From contig JBMOQX010000043.1 in NCBI GenBank assembly GCA_049322755.1, forward strand, positions 1 through 64,000: 64,000 nucleotides of DNA. The letters run 5' to 3'. Under the pieces are notes generated by a model that saw only the letters and a program-made list of their open reading frames with translations, did not search any database and had not been told where the DNA came from. The stretch comes from DATIUV01 sp049322755 (lineage in GTDB: Bacteria > Pseudomonadota > Gammaproteobacteria > Burkholderiales > UBA6910). Both the position numbers and the translations under genes were made by a program. How positions within the stretch are numbered: the stretch's first letter is position 1; each line of letters opens with the position of its first letter. Below are positions 16,007-23,105 of the stretch, piece after piece.

Positions 16007-16609
16007 TCAGCGAACTACGGTGACGGCGTTGGGATCGGGGCGGCCCGGGTAGTACGGTAGCGGGCTGAATCCCGCGGCCTTCGCGGTTTCGGAGTTGCGC
16101 CAGCCGGCCGTGTAGCGCGTGAACAAATCGGCAAGGGGGCTGTAAGCCTGCGGCGCCGAGACGGACTTGGCGATCGCGGCCGCCTGGTTGCCGATCGTGT
16201 CCACGCTGCCGCCGGCCTGCGCGAGCTGCAGGAGTTGGGCGCGGTTCTGCTCGACCTCGCCCTGTTTCTGCAGCGCCGCGCTACGCGCGTTGTCGCGGAT
16301 GGAGGCCTCGTTGCGCTGAATGTCCGCCTCGAGATCGCCGACCGTGCGGTTGAACCCGGACGACTGGCGCGTCGGACTGTTCAGGATCACCGAGCGCCGC
16401 GCGCGCGCCGATTGCTCGCCGAACTGCGGCATGTAGTAGTCGAGGTAGGCTTTCTCGACACCGTTGTAGTAGTCCGGGCCGAAGCCCTGCGGGCCGTCGA
16501 AGACGTCGTTGATTCGCTGCGTCGCGGCCGCCACCTGAGCCTGCCGCTCCTGTTCCTGCCGGCGGACCTCCGCCGACCCGTCGTTTCCGCCACCGCCGCC
16601 CATACACAT
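16007..16609 (-). CDS. Virion-associated-like protein (podovirus internal virion/ejection type), 200 aa
   Basis: It begins MCMGGGGG, a glycine-rich start seen in small internal virion or DNA-ejection proteins of podoviruses, then a Gln/Arg/Ala-rich amphipathic helical region (RRQEQERQAQVAAATQRIND) and a C-terminal part with DLFTRYTAGWRNSETAKAAG. No other morphogenesis gene is present. It is last in the leftward operon, 2 nt after the preceding stop. The virion assignment is by resemblance of N-terminus and composition, not by a catalytic motif. Confidence 0.5.
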   Translation of the reverse strand: MCMGGGGGNDGSAEVRRQEQERQAQVAAATQRINDVFDGPQGFGPDYYNGVEKAYLDYYMPQFGEQSARARRSVILNSPTRQSSGFNRTVGDLEADIQRNEASIRDNARSAALQKQGEVEQNRAQLLQLAQAGGSVDTIGNQAAAIAKSVSAPQAYSPLADLFTRYTAGWRNSETAKAAGFSPLPYYPGRPDPNAVTVVR

Positions 16610-16611
16610 GG

Positions 16612-16914
16612 TCAGTCTCCCGTTGGCTCGCGTCCGCGCCGCTCAATGAGATTCTGCGTCGTCTTCCCCGCTGCCGACAAATATCGATCGATCTCCGCTT
16701 CATAGTCGGCGCCAAAACGCGAGAGCGCCGCCGCGACCCCGACCAGGACATAACGCTCGTCCGGGGTCAACCGACCCCAGGTCATACCTACCCCGCCCAT
16801 CAGTGCAGCCTGCAGCTCGCCTGGCGTCGGCCGCGGCATGTTCTCGAGTTCGCGAAGCGCGCGCTCGAACAGCGCAGCCCGTTCGTCGTATGACGCTTTG
16901 TCCATGAACTTCAT
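16612..16914 (-). CDS. Hypothetical 100-aa protein in the ssb operon
   Basis: ATG 16914 overlaps the ssb stop as ATGA; the longer frame to 16956 would overlap ssb by 46 nt. The product is helical and charged (KASYDERAALFERALRELEN, then LTPDERYVLVGVAAALSRFG). No family recognised. Co-translation with ssb suggests a role in element replication or packaging. Confidence 0.65.
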   Translation of the reverse strand: MKFMDKASYDERAALFERALRELENMPRPTPGELQAALMGGVGMTWGRLTPDERYVLVGVAAALSRFGADYEAEIDRYLSAAGKTTQNLIERRGREPTGD

Positions 16915-17342
16915 GGCAGGTCCGAGAGATCGCCCGCCTCGGGCGGTATGTCCCACCCCGGCGGCGGCGGGACCGGCGGCGCGCCTCGCGAGCGATCCTG
17001 GCGGCGACCCGCTTCACCGTTGCGGTGCTTGCGCGCTCTGGTCGCCGCCTGATGCGCGCTGATGACCTGCTCGGCGACGACCGAGATCCCGTGCCGGGTC
17101 TCCCCGTCGCGTCCGGTCCAGGCGGTGAGCTTGGAGCGTCCGGAGACCGACAGGGCGTCGCCTTTCCGATGCGCAAGCAGCGCGTCGCACGCGGCTTGGT
17201 CGAACGCGATGATCGAGACCACGGCGGCCGCGTCCTCCGTGGGGACGCGCATTGCCCCGGTGGCGTAGTCGTTTCCGTTCGCTGCCCGGCGTTGTTGCGG
17301 GTCGGCGATCAGGATGCCGGTGGCGAGGGTGTAGAGGCTCAT
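16911..17342 (-). CDS. ssb: Single-stranded DNA-binding protein (SSB-like)
   Basis: 143 aa from ATG 17342, which overlaps the upstream stop as ATGA. The N-terminal ~100 residues have an OB-fold pattern (LATGILIADPQQR, then ATGAMRVPTEDAAAVVSIIAF, then DALSVSGRSKLTAWTGRDGE). A Pro/Gly/Arg-rich linker leads to an acidic tail ending DLSDLP, a weakened form of the SSB tip that recruits partners. Phage- and plasmid-type SSBs often look like this. It sits between the helicase-primase operon and downstream small genes. Confidence 0.82.
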   Translation of the reverse strand: MSLYTLATGILIADPQQRRAANGNDYATGAMRVPTEDAAAVVSIIAFDQAACDALLAHRKGDALSVSGRSKLTAWTGRDGETRHGISVVAEQVISAHQAATRARKHRNGEAGRRQDRSRGAPPVPPPPGWDIPPEAGDLSDLP

Positions 17343-17812
17343 GGCGCGTCCTTGGGGTGGAAGGAAGGACATCGGCGCGGGATCTCAAGATCCGGGCGAT
17401 ACAAGAGCCCCTGGTTGGCCCACTGGTCGAGGCAGACTCGCTGGACAGAGGCCCGGGGTTCGAGCGGACCGCGGACGAGCTGGGGCGCGCAGTGCCCGCA
17501 GTCAGCGCAGCGGATCCGGTCGTCGGCCCCCCGAGGATCAGGGGTCCGGGCAAGGGTCGGAAGGGGCTCAGCAGGGGCCGTTGCACGCGCAACTTTTGGG
17601 GGGGCGAAATGGGGCCCGGAGTTGCACGGTTTTCCCGCCTCTGTTGCACTCCCGTTGCGCAGGGAGTTGCGGGCCAAAACCTTCTCCGCCAAGGACTTGA
17701 TGGACCCCTGTTGCATGGCTGTTGCGCAGGGTGTTGCATCGGAAGGGGTGTGTGTTGCGTGTTGCACCCCCTTAGGGCGTGCAACATGCAACAGCGGGTC
17801 GCCGGGGGTCAT
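17339..17812 (-). CDS. Hypothetical Cys-motif protein, 157 aa, coding DNA contains a GTTGC array
   Basis: It starts as ATGA overlap with the Toprim-helicase stop (17809-17812) and ends as ATGA overlap with ssb (17339-17342); this tight packing argues it is real. The first half is low-complexity with repeated Cys-Asn and Ala-Thr dipeptides, a by-product of the GTTGC/GCAAC repeats in the DNA. The C-terminal half has a possible zinc site (RIRCADCGHCAP, then RVCLDQWANQG and RRCPSFHP). No family recognised. Confidence 0.6.
   Translation of the reverse strand: MTPGDPLLHVARPKGVQHATHTPSDATPCATAMQQGSIKSLAEKVLARNSLRNGSATEAGKPCNSGPHFAPPKVARATAPAEPLPTLARTPDPRGADDRIRCADCGHCAPQLVRGPLEPRASVQRVCLDQWANQGLLYRPDLEIPRRCPSFHPKDAP
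17580..17792. repeat. Array of 13 GTTGC/GCAAC pentamers with ~11-bp phasing; candidate replication origin or binding array
   Basis: On the plus strand GTTGC begins at 17580, 17621, 17643, 17654, 17666, 17710, 17721, 17733, 17754 and 17761; GCAAC begins at 17589, 17781 and 17788. Two 30-bp imperfect direct repeats (17641-17670, 17708-17737; 25/30 identical) each hold three GTTGC spaced 11 and 12 bp. Most intervals are multiples of about 11 bp, i.e. the same helical face. It lies beside the element's helicase and ssb genes. Confidence 0.7.
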
Positions 17813-19719
17813 TTCCCGCCCTCTTCGTCGGCGATCAGGCCCTCATCTCGGGCCCGGCGGAGCGTCCGGGAGACCGTCGATTTATTGATGCCGAGCTCGG
17901 CCGCGATCTCGGTCTGGGTGAGCCCGTCGGCCTTCAGGGCAACGATGCGCTCGAGGTTCGACGCCTGGACGCTCTGCACGGTCCACCGCTGTCGTCCATC
18001 CGGCGTTTCTTCCAGGCGGGCCTCGAACGGGTCCGCCTCGTTGCCTCGGAGGTTCCGAGCCTTCTCGAAGTGCACTTGGAACCATGCGCCGTGCCGGGGC
18101 TCGTAGTCGGCCGGCTGCTTCAGGCAGATCACGCTGTCCAGCACGTCCTCCCTCTTGCTCGTGCCGCGCTGGTCCCCACCCTTGCCGGCGTGGTGGATGA
18201 AAAGGACACTCTTGCCCTGAGCGCGCTTCGCCAATGCCCAGTCCTGCACGGCGCGCCATCCTTCTGCTTCATTCTCGCGCCCGCCGCTGCGCACCAGGCA
18301 GGACAAGTTGTCGAGCACGATCAGCTCTGTCCGTTCGTCGATCGCCTCGTCGAGCTCCGCTTGGCCGCCGGGGGTCGAGAGATCCGGAACGGGACGAAAA
18401 TCCTGCTGAAGGTCCGGGGTGACGATTCGGAACAGGGCCGGATCCGGTTCCTTGCCGGACGACGCGGCGAGCAGGGCTAGGCGCTCTTGCAGAGCGATGG
18501 CCGGCATTTCTCCGTCGACGTAGAGGACGCCCCGCGGCCGCTCTGCCGCCCAGCCAAGAAACTCCCCGCCGGCCGCGACCGCGTAGGCGATGCCGAGCGC
18601 GACGTGAGTCTTACCCACCCCGCGCCTGGCGTAGATCATGGACAACGACTGCGAGAGGAGCCACGGCGCCAGGATCGCCTCGCGAATCGGAAGCTCGCGG
18701 GCGAGCAGCTCGTGCGCCGTCACCACAACGATTCGAGAAGCTGGCCGACTGTCCGCTTTCGTCTTTGTAGAGGGCCGAGGAGGCCGCGCATTCGCAATCG
18801 CGCGCTTAACGGCTTCGGCGCCGGCCTGAACGTGGACGTCGTTGAAGTCCCCGCTTATTTCGGGGATTGCCACCAGTCCGCCCACCGCTGATGCCGCCCG
18901 CGTGGCGGCAGTGATCCCAGGGTTGCCGGCCGTCTTGGTGTCGTTATCCGCGGCGAGAACGATTCGCGCATTCGGGAATTTTTCCCGCAGTTTTAGGGCG
19001 ACTGCTTCGAGATTTGTGCAATTGAATGCAGCAGCGACCGGCAGCGACGTGCAAATGTGGATCGACGCCGCCGTCGCCGCACCCTCTGCGAGAACGATCG
19101 TCGGCGTCTCTCCTTCTGGGCGCCCCATCGGATACCACAATCCAGCGACGCGGCCCCCAGAAAGAAACCGCTTCTTGCCGTCCGCGGTAATAAACTGAAG
19201 ATTCCGAACGCGTCCCTCGTCATCCCGAAGCGGGACCAGCATTGCCCCCTCGACCTGCACCCCGCCCACCCATCTGCGGACGGGGCAGTGTCTTACCTTC
19301 AGGTTCAGGCCTTTACTCTCGAGGTATGGGTGCCGGTCTCGTCTCGCCTCGGCCGCGTCCCAGATCCGCTGCGCCAACGCGGCCGCCTTGGCCTCGCGCT
19401 GCTCACGAGCGGCGCGGTCGGTCTCAATCTGTTGCTGCACTTTCGCGCGCGCCCCGGGGGAGAATGAGGTTGCGCGGTCGGGTCGCCAGGTAATGGCACT
19501 ACCGCCCTTCCAGTCCCAAACCCATCCGACCATCCCGTCGTTCGCCAGCTTGCAGGCGCCGTTGCGCTTGCCTGCGCGATCGTCTTGGCGGCGATAGCGC
19601 ACGATGCGGCCTGGCGCGATGGCGACGTCGCCGGCAGGCGCGAGCGGGCCTTGAGCGTGCAGGAATCCGAGGAACTCGGAGACTGGGTCGAGCGAGGGCT
19701 GCGCGGCGGCGGTGATCAT
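17809..19719 (-). CDS. Toprim-primase/RepA-type helicase replication protein with C-terminal HTH
   Basis: 636 aa from ATG 19719, which overlaps the preceding stop as ATGA; the frame upstream to 19911 is overlap. The N-terminal region resembles phage/ICE primases; Toprim motifs follow (IVLAEGAATAASIH near residue 208, RIVLAADNDT near 255). A RecA/RepA-like ATPase has Walker A YARRGVGKTHVALG near 365 and Walker B LIVLDNLSCL near 460. The C-terminus is a helix-turn-helix (GLTQTEIAAELGINKSTVSR). It probably initiates and primes replication of the excised element, with SSB downstream and the GTTGC array as possible origin. Confidence 0.88.
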   Translation of the reverse strand: MITAAAQPSLDPVSEFLGFLHAQGPLAPAGDVAIAPGRIVRYRRQDDRAGKRNGACKLANDGMVGWVWDWKGGSAITWRPDRATSFSPGARAKVQQQIETDRAAREQREAKAAALAQRIWDAAEARRDRHPYLESKGLNLKVRHCPVRRWVGGVQVEGAMLVPLRDDEGRVRNLQFITADGKKRFLSGGRVAGLWYPMGRPEGETPTIVLAEGAATAASIHICTSLPVAAAFNCTNLEAVALKLREKFPNARIVLAADNDTKTAGNPGITAATRAASAVGGLVAIPEISGDFNDVHVQAGAEAVKRAIANARPPRPSTKTKADSRPASRIVVVTAHELLARELPIREAILAPWLLSQSLSMIYARRGVGKTHVALGIAYAVAAGGEFLGWAAERPRGVLYVDGEMPAIALQERLALLAASSGKEPDPALFRIVTPDLQQDFRPVPDLSTPGGQAELDEAIDERTELIVLDNLSCLVRSGGRENEAEGWRAVQDWALAKRAQGKSVLFIHHAGKGGDQRGTSKREDVLDSVICLKQPADYEPRHGAWFQVHFEKARNLRGNEADPFEARLEETPDGRQRWTVQSVQASNLERIVALKADGLTQTEIAAELGINKSTVSRTLRRARDEGLIADEEGGK

Positions 19720-19877
19720 GCGGCCCTCCATTCGTGATGGCGCGCGCGCATCCGTTGCGCGATGGCCTCGGCCTCGGCGAAAGACAGCGCCCCGGCGCAG
19801 TAGTACGCTACCAGCCACCGTTGGACCCGGGGAACGCAACACGGCACCGCGCGCGGGTGATGGCTCGCGGACCTCAT
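19716..19877 (-). CDS. Hypothetical 53-aa ORF between alpA and the replication gene
   Basis: ATG 19877 overlaps the AlpA stop and its own stop overlaps the replication-protein start, both as ATGA. The peptide has a small Cys/His-containing start (SHHPRAVPCCVPRVQRW) and a helical tail (SFAEAEAIAQRMRARHHEW). No family known. The double overlap is the main evidence that it is translated. Confidence 0.55.
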   Translation of the reverse strand: MRSASHHPRAVPCCVPRVQRWLVAYYCAGALSFAEAEAIAQRMRARHHEWRAA

Positions 19878-20107
19878 GCGACACCTCGCCGGCTCTCCAG
19901 CCAACGCTCAATATCAGCGCGCCGAAACCGCAGATTTCGGCCGATTTTCAGGCCAATCGATCGGAAGCCATAACGGTCGGTGGATCTCCAGACGTATATC
20001 GTGTTAACCGCTATTCCGTATTCGCGCTCGACGTCGGCCGGCGTAAGCAACTTGCGTGCGCGCGCGTCATCGGTTGCGGGTGTCTTTGCGGTAGTTGGTG
20101 TGGCCAT
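19874..20107 (-). CDS. alpA: AlpA-family transcriptional regulator/excisionase
   Basis: 77 aa from ATG 20107, preceded by an ideal AGGAGG site. A MerR/excisionase-type winged helix-turn-helix is visible: KLLTPADVEREYGIAVNTIY, then GRNLRFRRADIERWLESRRG. AlpA-like proteins in P4-like satellites and islands activate or direct excision and turn on the downstream replication genes. Here it heads the ATGA-linked chain, so it probably regulates its own operon and excision with the integrase. Confidence 0.88.
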   Translation of the reverse strand: MATPTTAKTPATDDARARKLLTPADVEREYGIAVNTIYVWRSTDRYGFRSIGLKIGRNLRFRRADIERWLESRRGVA

Positions 20108-20179
20108 TTGGTTCCTCCTGGATAGACACCGCCATACTCCGCGATGCCACGCCGCCACGAAAGGGAAAACCAAACGCGC

Positions 20180-20710
20180 CTATTTGCGAAGATTCAGGAC
20201 CTTACGGAAAAGGTGACGAAAATCGATGTTGTCCTTTTCTGATCGAAGCACCACCGCGAGAACTTTCGCGGCGGCGCCTTCCTCGTAGTCGGTGACTGGC
20301 AGCCCGAATTCATCGAAGATGCGGGCGAGTCGGAACGCCGCTGATTCCTCGGCGAAGAGAGGATGCTTCCTCGGTGCTGGCTGCCGCAAGAGTGTGGCAA
20401 ACGCGGCCGCGGCGCGAGAGCGCTTCCTTGCGTCGAAGAGGATGCCTGCCGTCTGGTCGATTAAGGCAACCTCTGCGGCGTCGAGTGCTCGTAATGCGGG
20501 GCGCGGATTTGCGCTTGGGTCTCGTGCGTAGTGGCGATATAGAGCCCTGTACCGCTCTCGTTCTTCTGATGGTCGCGGCGAAGGCGTCGCACCTGCACAG
20601 TCCGCCTTGTACTTCTCCCTCGCGCGCCAGCATTTCTGTAGAAACGCGGCGCTATTGCAGACCTCGCGAAGTATCTCTACCTCTTCCGCCGTGAATCGGT
20701 GAGCGTGCAC
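20180..20710 (-). CDS. Hypothetical 176-aa protein
   Basis: Mostly helical and charged (HRFTAEEVEILREVCNSAAF, then RERYRALYRHYARDPSAN, then DNIDFRHLFRKVLNLRK). No signal peptide or recognised motif. It is the gene before alpA, separated from it by ~70 nt that should hold the alpA promoter. Same strand and GC as the replication module. Confidence 0.65.
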   Translation of the reverse strand: MHAHRFTAEEVEILREVCNSAAFLQKCWRAREKYKADCAGATPSPRPSEERERYRALYRHYARDPSANPRPALRALDAAEVALIDQTAGILFDARKRSRAAAAFATLLRQPAPRKHPLFAEESAAFRLARIFDEFGLPVTDYEEGAAAKVLAVVLRSEKDNIDFRHLFRKVLNLRK

Positions 20711-20729
20711 GGCCAGCCTAATCCGTGGA

Positions 20730-21089
20730 TTAACGCGACCTGCGCCGCTTGCCGAGCATCCTCAGCGCCTCTGCGCGCGTCGGCCACGGATCATCGGCGC
20801 CGATCTCGAGGACGTCGCCCTCCGCGAACTCGACGCCCCCGTTTGGATGTACCACCAGCCCGTTGTCCAGCACCAGTCGGGCGTTGAGCTCCCGCGCCCT
20901 CTGCCGCAGCGCGCGAATCTGGTCCGGCGTCATTGCGTCCGGCGCCGGCAGCTTGGTTCCCTTCGGCAGCCTGACCCGGAACGTCTTGACCTTGGCGAAT
21001 GGCCGCTGCGGAGGGTGACGCCGGCTGCGAAGCGACTCGGGATCGAGAATGCGCTTCGGGCCGGTTCGTCGAACGATGCGATAGACCAT
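20730..21089 (-). CDS. Hypothetical 119-aa basic protein
   Basis: A strongly basic N-terminus (VYRIVRRTGPKRILDPESLR) and C-terminus (GKRRRSR) flank a small beta-rich centre (NARLVLDNGLVVHPNGGVEF). No family recognised; possibly nucleic-acid-binding. It lies 19 nt before the 20180-20710 gene on the same strand, so one transcript is likely. Confidence 0.6.
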   Translation of the reverse strand: MVYRIVRRTGPKRILDPESLRSRRHPPQRPFAKVKTFRVRLPKGTKLPAPDAMTPDQIRALRQRARELNARLVLDNGLVVHPNGGVEFAEGDVLEIGADDPWPTRAEALRMLGKRRRSR

Positions 21090-21107
21090 GACAGTCGCAA
21101 CAGGCTG

Positions 21108-21431
21108 TTAGCGCTGCGGGTCGGTGAGGATCGAGTCGCCCTGCACGACGACGGGTGCGAGCGCCAGCTCGAGTTCCGCGTCGTTGTCCTCGCCGACGAG
21201 TGTCGAGATCCGTCGCAGCGCCTCGTGGAAGTCGGCCTGGAACTCGGTGAGCGCGATGGCCACGTCCGCGAGCTGCTGCGGCGTCGGCAGCGGCCAACCC
21301 GGATCGCCGACGCGCTCCATCGCGAAGGCAATGGGCGTGAGGCGGCTCTTCGCGGACAGCAGATCGTCGAGGATGGTGCGCAGCGAGTCGTCGACGCGCG
21401 GCTGTTCGGGGAACTGATGCACTTCGGCCAT
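21108..21431 (-). CDS. Hypothetical 107-aa protein
   Basis: An acidic helical protein (HQFPEQPRVDDSLRTILDDL, then LADVAIALTEFQADFHEALR). Unknown family; lengths and position are typical of small satellite or phage early genes. It starts after an AAGGATG-type site 46 nt downstream of the integrase gene end and leads into the next small genes. Confidence 0.6.
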   Translation of the reverse strand: MAEVHQFPEQPRVDDSLRTILDDLLSAKSRLTPIAFAMERVGDPGWPLPTPQQLADVAIALTEFQADFHEALRRISTLVGEDNDAELELALAPVVVQGDSILTDPQR

Positions 21432-21477
21432 GGGGCATCCTTTCGTGGGGAGTGACGACCTCGGGTAACGGCGCCGG

Positions 21478-22848
21478 TTATCCGGCGGCGCGTGATTCGT
21501 CTGCTTTGAACGGCAACACGGCTGCGGACTCTTTGGCCCCGCCAGCAGCGAACATCGCGGCCGTGGCGCGGCTCACGCTCTCCCGCACGGGATCGAGATC
21601 GAGCCGCGCGTAGATGGCGGTCGTGTTCGGCGTCTTGTGGTTCAGAGACTTTCCGATGATCGTAAGCGATGCGCCGGTCTTTGCCTGCCAGCTTCCGAGC
21701 GTTCGCCTGAGGTCGTGGATGCGCAGGTCTTCAAGCGCAAAGTCTTCGGGGGCGAGGCCGTGCTCTTTGGCGTCCAATGCGAAGCGCTTGAGCGCCGCCT
21801 TCGGCGACACGATGGCGAGCGCCCAAGCCGCGTTCAACTGCTCGAGCTTCCATCCGGCCTTCTGCGATAGCGCTTGCAGGAGCCCCGCCGCCTGCGCGCG
21901 CTCGAGCACCCGCTCCCAGCCCTTCTTGGGCTCGACCAGATGGCCGCGCTCGCCCGGCCCGGGAAAGACAAACTCCTGCCGATCCTTCGGCTTCCGCGCC
22001 TCAAGGATCGCCACGGCCTCGGCGCTCAGCGGCACCGTCTGAGGGTCGTTGTTCTTCGTCCGGGGGATGCGCCACTCGGCACGCTCGAACGACACGTCAC
22101 GCCAGCGCATTGACAATACGTTCGCTCGTCGCGCGCCGGTCAGGAGCGAGACCAGGAAATAGTCGCGGATCGTCTCGTTCGGCTCGGCGGCGAGGGCGGC
22201 GAAGAACCGCGGCAGCTCGTCGGCTTGCAGGAACCGATCGCGCTTCTTCTCCGCGTTGCGCTTAATGCCCTTCGCCGGATTGTCGTCCCAGAGTCCCGCC
22301 GACCTGGCCCACCCGTAGACGCTCGATACCAGGGCAAGAACTCGATTCGCCGTCGTCGGGTGGCCGTCATTGGTGATCTTGCTATGGATGGCCGCGATCT
22401 CCCGCCGGCTGATCTCGGAGAGCTTGCGGCCGCCCAATGGGCGAGCGAGGTACTGGCCGTATTTCGCCTCATCCTCGGCCGCTGTTCGCTTCTTCGGCTT
22501 GCTGTGACGCTTGAGGTAGTCGGTGAACAACTCGCCGAACGTCAGCTCGGCTTTGTGGGCCCGACGCACCGCCGCGGGATTCGCGCGGTTCTCGATGGCT
22601 GCATTGATGTCGGCCGCCTGGGCGCGTGCCTTCTCGACGGTGAGCTCGGGGAATCGACCGAGCGTCACGCGCTCAGGCTGCCCTCCCTTCACGCGACGGA
22701 AGATGGAGAAGGTCTTGATCCCGCTCGAGGTGATGCGGAGCTGCAGGCCCTTCGCCTCGGTGTCATGGTAGACGGCCCGCGCGCCCTCGGCGGGAATCGG
22801 CAGAGCATCGAGCGCGCTCTTGGTGAACTTGAAGCGGTTGACTCTCAT
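21478..22848 (-). CDS. int: Tyrosine-type site-specific integrase (P4 family)
   Basis: 456 aa. The N-terminal arm-binding domain (FTKSALDALPIPAEG, DTEAKGLQLRITSSG) is the P4-integrase/DUF4102 type. The SAM-like core-binding domain spans residues ~100-190. The catalytic tetrad is intact: GARRANVL (Arg ~238), HDLRR (~375), NHKT (~404) and the nucleophile region TTAIYARL (Tyr ~412). It lies 148 bp from attR and is transcribed away from it. It should catalyse recombination at the tRNA-Lys attachment repeats. Confidence 0.96.
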   Translation of the reverse strand: MRVNRFKFTKSALDALPIPAEGARAVYHDTEAKGLQLRITSSGIKTFSIFRRVKGGQPERVTLGRFPELTVEKARAQAADINAAIENRANPAAVRRAHKAELTFGELFTDYLKRHSKPKKRTAAEDEAKYGQYLARPLGGRKLSEISRREIAAIHSKITNDGHPTTANRVLALVSSVYGWARSAGLWDDNPAKGIKRNAEKKRDRFLQADELPRFFAALAAEPNETIRDYFLVSLLTGARRANVLSMRWRDVSFERAEWRIPRTKNNDPQTVPLSAEAVAILEARKPKDRQEFVFPGPGERGHLVEPKKGWERVLERAQAAGLLQALSQKAGWKLEQLNAAWALAIVSPKAALKRFALDAKEHGLAPEDFALEDLRIHDLRRTLGSWQAKTGASLTIIGKSLNHKTPNTTAIYARLDLDPVRESVSRATAAMFAAGGAKESAAVLPFKADESRAAG

Positions 22849-22859
22849 GGCGGTCTCCT

Positions 22860-22915
22860 GGGGTTACGCCGGGGTTACGCTTTCCATCAATTTTCGGATG
22901 GTTCCGTGTAACCCC
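22860..22915. promoter_or_regulatory. GGGGTTACGC repeats upstream of int, putative right arm-type sites
   Basis: GGGGTTACGC at 22860-22869 and 22871-22880 (11-bp period, as at the left end), plus an inverted near-copy GTGTAACCCC at 22906-22915. They lie between the int start and attR, where arm-type sites and the int promoter are expected. Int could repress itself by binding here. Confidence 0.65.
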
Positions 22916-22996
22916 GGCAAGGCCACTATAGGCTCCCCATAGAGTGAAGTAAAGCTCGGGATAGCTCTGTAAATCCGTGGGTCTTACTTCGACCTA

Positions 22997-23046
22997 GGAC
23001 TTTTAATCCGTTGGTCCGGGGTTCGAATCCCCGACCGCCTACCAAG
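22997..23046 (+). repeat. attR: right 50-bp attachment repeat, tRNA-Lys 3' half
   Basis: Exact copy of 3226-3275. The upstream sequence (GACCTA) cannot complete a tRNA, so this is not a functional tRNA gene. It marks the right island end. Confidence 0.95.
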
Positions 23047-23060
23047 GGTTCCAAAGAAGA

Positions 23061-23088
23061 AGGCCTGCGACGCGCGCAGGCCTTTTTG
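23061..23088 (+). terminator. Intrinsic terminator beyond attR, original host tRNA-Lys terminator
   Basis: AGGCCTGCG (23061-23069) pairs with CGCAGGCCT (23075-23083) around an ACGCG loop and is followed by a T-run. It sits 14 nt past attR on the host side, so before integration it would have terminated tRNA-Lys. Confidence 0.85.
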
Positions 23089-23105
23089 TTTTGCGGTCGG
23101 CCGCG

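Larger units (their letters stand above)
3226..23046. mobile_element. tRNA-Lys-integrated element of ~19.8 kb, satellite-like, with candidate defence cargo
   Basis: The boundaries are an exact 50-bp duplication of the tRNA-Lys 3' half (3226-3275 and 22997-23046). Inside lie a tyrosine integrase next to the right end, AlpA, a Toprim-helicase, SSB, one virion-like protein, and cargo including a giant helicase-nuclease. There are no portal, capsid, large-terminase or conjugation genes, so a phage-satellite-like or mobilisable integrative element is more likely than a complete prophage or ICE. The integrase keeps all catalytic residues, so the element may still be mobile. Confidence 0.93.

Noticed and set aside
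21108..21431. Antitoxin of a toxin-antitoxin pair with the adjacent 119-aa gene
   Set aside because: Gene sizes and spacing are suggestive, but no toxin fold or DNA-binding antitoxin motif is visible.
22997..23046. Second tRNA-Lys gene
   Set aside because: Only the 3' half is present, and the upstream sequence cannot form the acceptor or D arm; it is attR.
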